Positions 59,277-64,000 of a stretch of 64,000 nucleotides of DNA are shown piece after piece. The stretch is from positions 1 to 64,000 of the forward strand of contig NZ_JAPEMT010000005.1 of NCBI RefSeq assembly GCF_026342435.1, given 5' to 3'. Position 1 is the first letter of the stretch. The number at the start of each line of letters is the position of its first letter. A program made the translations under genes and the position numbers. The notes beneath the pieces are model-generated. The model was not told the origin of the DNA. It saw only the letters and a list, made by a program, of their open reading frames with translations, and did no database searches. Origin of the DNA: Streptomyces sp. NBC_00237 (GTDB lineage: Bacteria > Actinomycetota > Actinomycetes > Streptomycetales > Streptomycetaceae).

Positions 59277-60524
59277 ATGCCCGCAGGCAAGGCGCATCTA
59301 ACGGTTGTGGGTAGTGGCAGCAGGCCCTACCGCGAATACGCCCTCGCGGCACTGGCCGAGCGGTACCGGCTGTCCGCCCTGCTCCCGGCCGAACCCACCT
59401 GGCAGCGCCGGTACCTGACCGACTGGCAGGTCGCGGACTTCGGCGACGAGCAGGCCGTGACGGCGGGGCTCGCCGCGCTCAGCGGGCCCGGATCGGGGGT
59501 GCTCACCTGGGGAGAGGCCGTCCTGGAGACCACCGCCCGCGCGGCCCGGAAGCTGGGTCTCGCGCACATGTCGCCCCGGGCCGCGGCCCGTTGCCGCGAC
59601 AAGTACGTGATGCGCAGCCTCCTCGACGACGCGGGGCTGCCCACCGTCCGGTACGGCCTGGTGCACTCCGCCGACGAGGCCGAGGCCGTCGCCGCACGGA
59701 TCGGCCACCCCGTCGTGATCAAGCCCCGCGCGCAGGCCGGTTCCCTCGGCGTGGTCCTCGCCCACGGGGCCGAGGAGGTGCGTGGGGCCTTCGCCCTGGC
59801 CGAGGGAGCCCGCTACGGAACCCTGCCGACCGGCCACGGCGTACTGGTCGAGGAGTACCTCAGGGGCCCCGAGATCAGCGTCGACAGCGTCGTCCGGGAC
59901 AGCGTGGCGACCCCCGTGCACGTCGCCCGCAAACGCCTCGGCTTCTCCCCGTACTTCGAGGAGGTCGGCCACCTGGTCACCGGCTGGGCCGACGCGCCGT
60001 GGGCCGAGGAGGTGCGCGAGCTGGTCGTCGCCGCCCATCGGGCGCTCGGCGTCGAACTCGGCGTCACCCACGCCGAGTTGCGGCTTACCCCCGCCGGGCC
60101 CCGGCTGGTCGAGCTCAACGGCAGGCTGGGCGGCGACCTCATCCCGTACGCCGCCAGGATCGCCACCGGCATCGACCTGGTCGTCGCCGCCGCCGAACTG
60201 GCCGTCGGCCGGACGCCCGATCTCACGCCGACCGTGCACCAGTGCGCCGAAGTGCGCTTCTGCTACCCGGCGTACGACGGCCGGGTGGACCGCGTCGACG
60301 TCGCGGAGGCAGCCGCAGCAGAGGGCATCGTCCACGCGGACGTACTCGTCGAACCGGGTGCCACCCTCCTCCTGCCACCCCGGCAGGTCATCCCGCGCAC
60401 GGCCGTGCTCCTCGCCGCGGGACCCGACGAAGCGGCCTGCGCACGGGCCCTGGACGCCGCTGCCCCGCTGGTCGTCGACGACATCGCACCGCTCGCGGAG
60501 GCGACCGCCCGTGCCCGCGACTAG
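59277..60524 (+). CDS. ATP-grasp carboxylate-amine ligase (L-amino-acid ligase-like)
   Basis: A 415-residue ligase similar to BacD-type L-amino-acid ligases: CRDKYVMRSLLDDAGLPTVR (about 107-126), PVVIKPRAQAGSLGVVLAHG (about 144-163), LVEEYLRGPEISVDSVVRDS, and RLVELNGRLGGDLIPYAARI. It joins an amino acid to another carboxylate or amine through an acyl phosphate. It is the third ATP-grasp gene in the cluster. ATG 59277 with GGGGAGG upstream. Its stop lies inside the next gene's start region. Confidence 0.86.
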   Translation: MPAGKAHLTVVGSGSRPYREYALAALAERYRLSALLPAEPTWQRRYLTDWQVADFGDEQAVTAGLAALSGPGSGVLTWGEAVLETTARAARKLGLAHMSPRAAARCRDKYVMRSLLDDAGLPTVRYGLVHSADEAEAVAARIGHPVVIKPRAQAGSLGVVLAHGAEEVRGAFALAEGARYGTLPTGHGVLVEEYLRGPEISVDSVVRDSVATPVHVARKRLGFSPYFEEVGHLVTGWADAPWAEEVRELVVAAHRALGVELGVTHAELRLTPAGPRLVELNGRLGGDLIPYAARIATGIDLVVAAAELAVGRTPDLTPTVHQCAEVRFCYPAYDGRVDRVDVAEAAAAEGIVHADVLVEPGATLLLPPRQVIPRTAVLLAAGPDEAACARALDAAAPLVVDDIAPLAEATARARD

Positions 60525-61776
60525 CCGAACGGGCCGTACGGGCAGGACAGGTCGGCTGCGCCCCGTCGACAGCCTGATCGGCGCCCACGGCCTGTCCTCG
60601 TTCTGCCTGGGCCTGGCCATGCCCTACACGGCGATCTACCTGGCGGACCGGCCGGAAGTGGGCACCGCGGGCGTCGCCGTGTTCTACGGCACCAGCGGCA
60701 TCGCCAACCTGGTGGTGGCGCTGCTGCTCAGCACCGGCGCCGTGAAGCTGGCCCGCATCCCGCTCGGCGTCCTGGGCACCCTGCTCTGGCTCCTCGGCTA
60801 CCTCGGGGTCTCCGCCATCAGCTCCTACCCGGTGCTGGTGGCTTCGGGGATCGGCGTCGGGGCGGGCCAGGGCTGCTTCATGGCCGCGCTCATCCCGCTC
60901 ATCAACGCACTGATCACGCCCGAGGAGCGCCGCAAGGTCTTCGCCCGGCGTTACGCCGTCCTCAACGCGACGCTCGCCTGCGGCTCGCTCGTGTCGGGTC
61001 TGCTGGTGCTGGCACTGCCCCGCACGGTGATCCCGTACTTCTTCATGGCGAACGCGCTGGGCATCCTGCCCCTGATGATCGCCATGCTCGCCGTGCGGCG
61101 GCACGTGCCGCCGCCGGTGCAGCCCGAGGAGGGGGACGAGGAGGCGGCTCCGCTGCCGGTGTTCGCGCTGTGGAAGGTGATGATGCCCGTCGCGCTGTTC
61201 CAGCTCGCCGCGTCGCTGTTCGCTTTCAGCCAGTTCGACGCCACGGCGCCCCTGGTCACCACGGACCTGATGGACATGCCGCTGTTCACGGTCTCGCTGA
61301 TGCTCTTCGTGAACGTCACGGTGATCGTCGCCTTCCAGCGGCCGATGACCCGCCGCCTGGAGAGCAGGACGGAGCTGACCGGACTGCGCGTCGCGGTCGG
61401 CCTGTGGGTGGTCGCCTACGTCGTGGCCGGACTGTTCGCCCTCGCGCCGTTCGGATTCCGGATGGCCGGACTCCTCCTGTACGTCGTGCTGTTCGGCCTG
61501 GGAGAGTGCGCGTACTCGTGCTCGTTCCACCCCTGGCTGATCTCCATGGTGCCCGACCGGGAGCTGACCCGCGCCAACGCCCTCGTCAACTCGATGATGG
61601 GCGTGGGCAAGTTCGCGGGGCCCTCCATCGGTGTGGGACTGGCCCTCACGGGCAGCGGCACCGTCGTCTGGCTGGGCCTCGCGGCGGGCTGCACCCTCGT
61701 CACCGTACTCGCCGGGCTGCTGACCGCGAGACGGCAGCAGACGGCCGCGCCGACCGCCGCGAAGCAACTGCGGTAG
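60511..61776 (+). CDS. MFS exporter
   Basis: A 421-residue membrane protein with about 12 helices (MPYTAIYLADRPEVGTAGVA near the first loop; QGCFMAALIPLINALITPEE; NALVNSMMGVGKFAGPSIGV). It resembles sugar-efflux/drug-export permeases and probably exports the product or gives self-resistance. GTG 60511 overlaps the ATP-grasp gene by 14 bases and is the most plausible start, because the frame runs in from far upstream without meaning. Confidence 0.85.
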   Translation: MPATSRTGRTGRTGRLRPVDSLIGAHGLSSFCLGLAMPYTAIYLADRPEVGTAGVAVFYGTSGIANLVVALLLSTGAVKLARIPLGVLGTLLWLLGYLGVSAISSYPVLVASGIGVGAGQGCFMAALIPLINALITPEERRKVFARRYAVLNATLACGSLVSGLLVLALPRTVIPYFFMANALGILPLMIAMLAVRRHVPPPVQPEEGDEEAAPLPVFALWKVMMPVALFQLAASLFAFSQFDATAPLVTTDLMDMPLFTVSLMLFVNVTVIVAFQRPMTRRLESRTELTGLRVAVGLWVVAYVVAGLFALAPFGFRMAGLLLYVVLFGLGECAYSCSFHPWLISMVPDRELTRANALVNSMMGVGKFAGPSIGVGLALTGSGTVVWLGLAAGCTLVTVLAGLLTARRQQTAAPTAAKQLR

Positions 61777-61857
61777 CCACCCCGCCCGGCCCCCCTCCAC
61801 GCTCCCGCCCCTCACCGGCAGCGCGCCTCGGCCTGCCGGTCCACGAGAGGAAGACTC

Positions 61858-64000
61858 ATGACAGCCACGCACAGCAGCACCTCCGGCGCGCGAACGCCGC
61901 AGGACCGATATCAGAAGTTCCCGCTCACCGAGATCCAGTACGCGTACTGGGTCGGGCGGGGCTCCAACTTCGTCCTGGGCAACGTCGCGCCGCACGCCTA
62001 CTTCGAACTGGAGGGGCGACGCCTGGACCCCGATGTCCTCTCCCGTGCCTGGCGGCACCTGATCGAACGCCATGACATGCTGCGCGCCGTCGTGGGGGAG
62101 GACGGGCAGCAGCGGGTCCTGGAGAAGGTGCCCGAATTCCGGGTGCGATGTACGGACTTGCGCTCCGCACCCGAGGACGAAGCGGAACGCACGCTCCAGG
62201 AGATCCGCGACGAGATGTCGCACCACGTCTACACCGCAGCGGACTGGCCCCTGTTCGACATCAGGCTCACCCGGCTGCCCGGACACGACCGCCTGCACGT
62301 CAGCCTCGACCTCCTGATGGTCGACCTGGCCAGCCTCACGCTCCTGTTCAGCGAGTGGAGCGCCCTGTGCCAGGACCCCGGTCTTCAGCTCCCGCCCGTC
62401 GACGTGACCTTCCGCGACTACGCGCTGGCCCTCGAACGCGGCTCCCAGGCGCCCCGCCACCAGAAAGCCCTGGAGTACTGGACCTCGCGTGCCACCGCGC
62501 TCGCCCCGCCCCCGGACCTGCCGCTGGCCAAGTCCCCGGTGAGCGTGCACAAACCGCGCTTCACCCACCGCGAGTTCCACCTCCCCGAAGAGGCGTGGAA
62601 ACGCCTCCAGGACCGCTGCGAAGAGCACGGCCTGACCCCCACCGCGGTCCTCGCGACGGTCTTCTCCGAGGTGCTCGCGGCCTGGAGCGGCACCCGCCGC
62701 TTCACCCTCAACCTCACCCTCTTCAACCGGCTCCCGCTGATCCTGGCGCAGAACGACAGAGGCAAGCGGATCGTCCACCCCCATCTGCGCCGCATGGTCG
62801 GTGACTTCACCTCCATCTGCCTGCTGGAGATGGACGCCTCGACGGGCCGCACCCTGGACGCCCGCGTCGAGGCCACGCAGGCGCAGCTCCAGAAGGACCT
62901 GCGGCACCGGCAGGTCAGCGCCCTCCAGACGCTGCGCGAGCGGCGCAGGCTCGGACTCCAGAGCGGGTTCGAGACGATGCCGGTGGTCTTCACCAGCGGT
63001 CTGGGCACCGCCGCCGACGTGTCGGGCTCCATGGACTACTTCGGCGACATCACCTACCGCGTCAGCCAGACCCCGCAGGTGTGGCTCGACCACCAGGTCA
63101 TCGACATCACCGGGTCGCTCGACCTGACCTGGGACTGCGTGGAGGAACTCTTCCCCGCCGGGCTGCTCGACGACATGTTCGCCGCCTACTGCGGCCTGGT
63201 CGCCCGGCTGGCGGACGACGAGACGATGTGGGGCGAGGAACTCGCCGTCACGCTGCCCGCGCACCAGCTCACCGGCCGCGAACGGCACAACGCCACCGAG
63301 GGCGAGCGCCCCACCGGCCTGCTCCACGAGCCCTTCCTCGACCGCGCCGCGGCCGACCCCGACCGGCCCGCCGTCCTGACCACGACCCGCGCCGTCACCT
63401 ACGGGGAACTGGCCGCCCGCGCCCACGCCGTGAGCACCGCCGTCGGTGCGCGCCTCGGCGCGGCCGTGCCCGAGGACCACCTCGTCGGCATCACCCTCGA
63501 CAAGGGCCCCGACCAAGTCGCCGCGGCCTACGGCGTGTTGATGTCCGGCGGCGCCTACCTCCCGGTCAACGCGGCCCTCCCGGCGCAGCGGCGGGCCCGC
63601 ATCCTCCAGGACGGCAGGGCCCTGGCCGCCGTCACGGACGCCGCACTCGACACCGCCCTCGCCTGGCCCGACGGCATCCCGCGCGTCCTCACCGACCGGC
63701 TGCCCGCCGTACCGGGCGGCGCCGTGCGGCACCCCTCGGGACCGGCCGCGCCCCAGGACCTGGCGTACGTCATCTACACCTCGGGGTCGACCGGCGCGCC
63801 CAAGGGCGTCATGATCGAGCACCACGCCGCCCTCAACACCGTCGTCGACATCAACGAGCGGTTCGGCATCGGGCCCGACGACCGGGTGTTCGGCCTCGCC
63901 GACCTCGGCTTCGACCTCTCCGTCTACGACCTCTTCGGTACGCTCGCCGCGGGCGCCGCACTCGTCCTGCCCGATCCGGACCTGCGCTCGGAACCCGCGC
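61858..64000 (+). CDS. Non-ribosomal peptide synthetase, Cy-A module, 5' part
   Basis: At least 714 residues, continuing past the window. Residues 20-445 form a heterocyclisation (Cy) domain: the condensation HHxxxDG is replaced by D151-x4-D156 (DLLMVD), and P406QVWLD is the late Cy motif. Residues 475-714 begin an adenylation domain with A3 YTSGSTGAPKG (from Y640) and A4 LGFDLSVYDLFG. D-L as the first code positions fits the cysteine code DLYNLSLIW, so thiazoline formation is expected. There is no N-terminal carrier or loading domain, so the starter acyl group must come on a separate protein. ATG 61858 with GAGAGGAAG upstream. Confidence 0.9.
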   Translation, partial: MTATHSSTSGARTPQDRYQKFPLTEIQYAYWVGRGSNFVLGNVAPHAYFELEGRRLDPDVLSRAWRHLIERHDMLRAVVGEDGQQRVLEKVPEFRVRCTDLRSAPEDEAERTLQEIRDEMSHHVYTAADWPLFDIRLTRLPGHDRLHVSLDLLMVDLASLTLLFSEWSALCQDPGLQLPPVDVTFRDYALALERGSQAPRHQKALEYWTSRATALAPPPDLPLAKSPVSVHKPRFTHREFHLPEEAWKRLQDRCEEHGLTPTAVLATVFSEVLAAWSGTRRFTLNLTLFNRLPLILAQNDRGKRIVHPHLRRMVGDFTSICLLEMDASTGRTLDARVEATQAQLQKDLRHRQVSALQTLRERRRLGLQSGFETMPVVFTSGLGTAADVSGSMDYFGDITYRVSQTPQVWLDHQVIDITGSLDLTWDCVEELFPAGLLDDMFAAYCGLVARLADDETMWGEELAVTLPAHQLTGRERHNATEGERPTGLLHEPFLDRAAADPDRPAVLTTTRAVTYGELAARAHAVSTAVGARLGAAVPEDHLVGITLDKGPDQVAAAYGVLMSGGAYLPVNAALPAQRRARILQDGRALAAVTDAALDTALAWPDGIPRVLTDRLPAVPGGAVRHPSGPAAPQDLAYVIYTSGSTGAPKGVMIEHHAALNTVVDINERFGIGPDDRVFGLADLGFDLSVYDLFGTLAAGAALVLPDPDLRSEPA

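Noticed and set aside
60388..63825. 1145-residue reverse frame over the MFS and NRPS genes
   Set aside because: Antisense of the exporter and NRPS; composition is Gly/Arg/Glu/Asp-rich with no recognisable motif.

Overview
The window comes from a high-GC actinomycete, almost certainly a Streptomyces. The rRNA genes have the Streptomyces form, GTG starts and GTGA/ATGA start-stop overlaps are common, and codon third positions are strongly G/C. Bases 1-4500 are the 3' part of an rRNA operon (16S 3' end, 23S, 5S, terminator).

Bases 4606-18542 form a conserved actinobacterial block whose order matches the M. tuberculosis Rv1822-Rv1832 neighbourhood: CDP-alcohol phosphatidyltransferase, DUF881, small basic protein, DUF881, a GarA/OdhI-type FHA protein, an FtsR-type MerR regulator, a bifunctional-nuclease-family protein, a second MerR regulator, and glycine decarboxylase gcvP behind a tandem glycine riboswitch. 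A GDP-mannose pyrophosphorylase-type protein with a degenerate mutase domain, DNA polymerase IV and a PRC-barrel protein are interspersed. The gcvH gene found at this place in mycobacteria is absent.

Bases 18.6-42.5 kb are ordinary chromosome: small hypothetical genes, a glutamate-cysteine ligase-like enzyme, a CPBP protease, PhzF, a SulP transporter, SRPBCC and Clp-N proteins, two DMT exporters, a MocR/PNPOx divergent pair, a LysR regulator, a cysteine-hydrolase homologue lacking its catalytic triad, a PAP2-diacylglycerol kinase fusion, and an aspartate 4-decarboxylase operon with two AspT-type exchangers. Gene remnants at 34.1-34.5 kb look like the scar of one deletion. GC-rich dispersed repeats and a 26-bp tandem repeat lie between genes here.

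Bases 42.6-46.8 kb are an iron-box-controlled ferric-siderophore ABC importer with a fused double permease. From about 47.6 kb to the window end lies a specialised-metabolite cluster. It holds three ATP-grasp ligases, two divergent tryptophan-2,3-dioxygenase-superfamily haem proteins, a kynureninase-like class V PLP enzyme, an aromatic FAD hydroxylase, a class IV aminotransferase, a kynurenine-formamidase-like cyclase, a methyltransferase, a PNPOx-like protein, an FMN reductase, an MFS exporter, and the start of an NRPS with a heterocyclisation domain followed by an adenylation domain that looks cysteine-specific. Two genes carry the rare TTA codon at codons 2 and 7, which suggests bldA control. 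The gene set suggests a tryptophan-derived aryl or quinoline unit joined to a cysteine-derived thiazoline. I do not recognise the cluster as a characterised one, and its end lies beyond the window.
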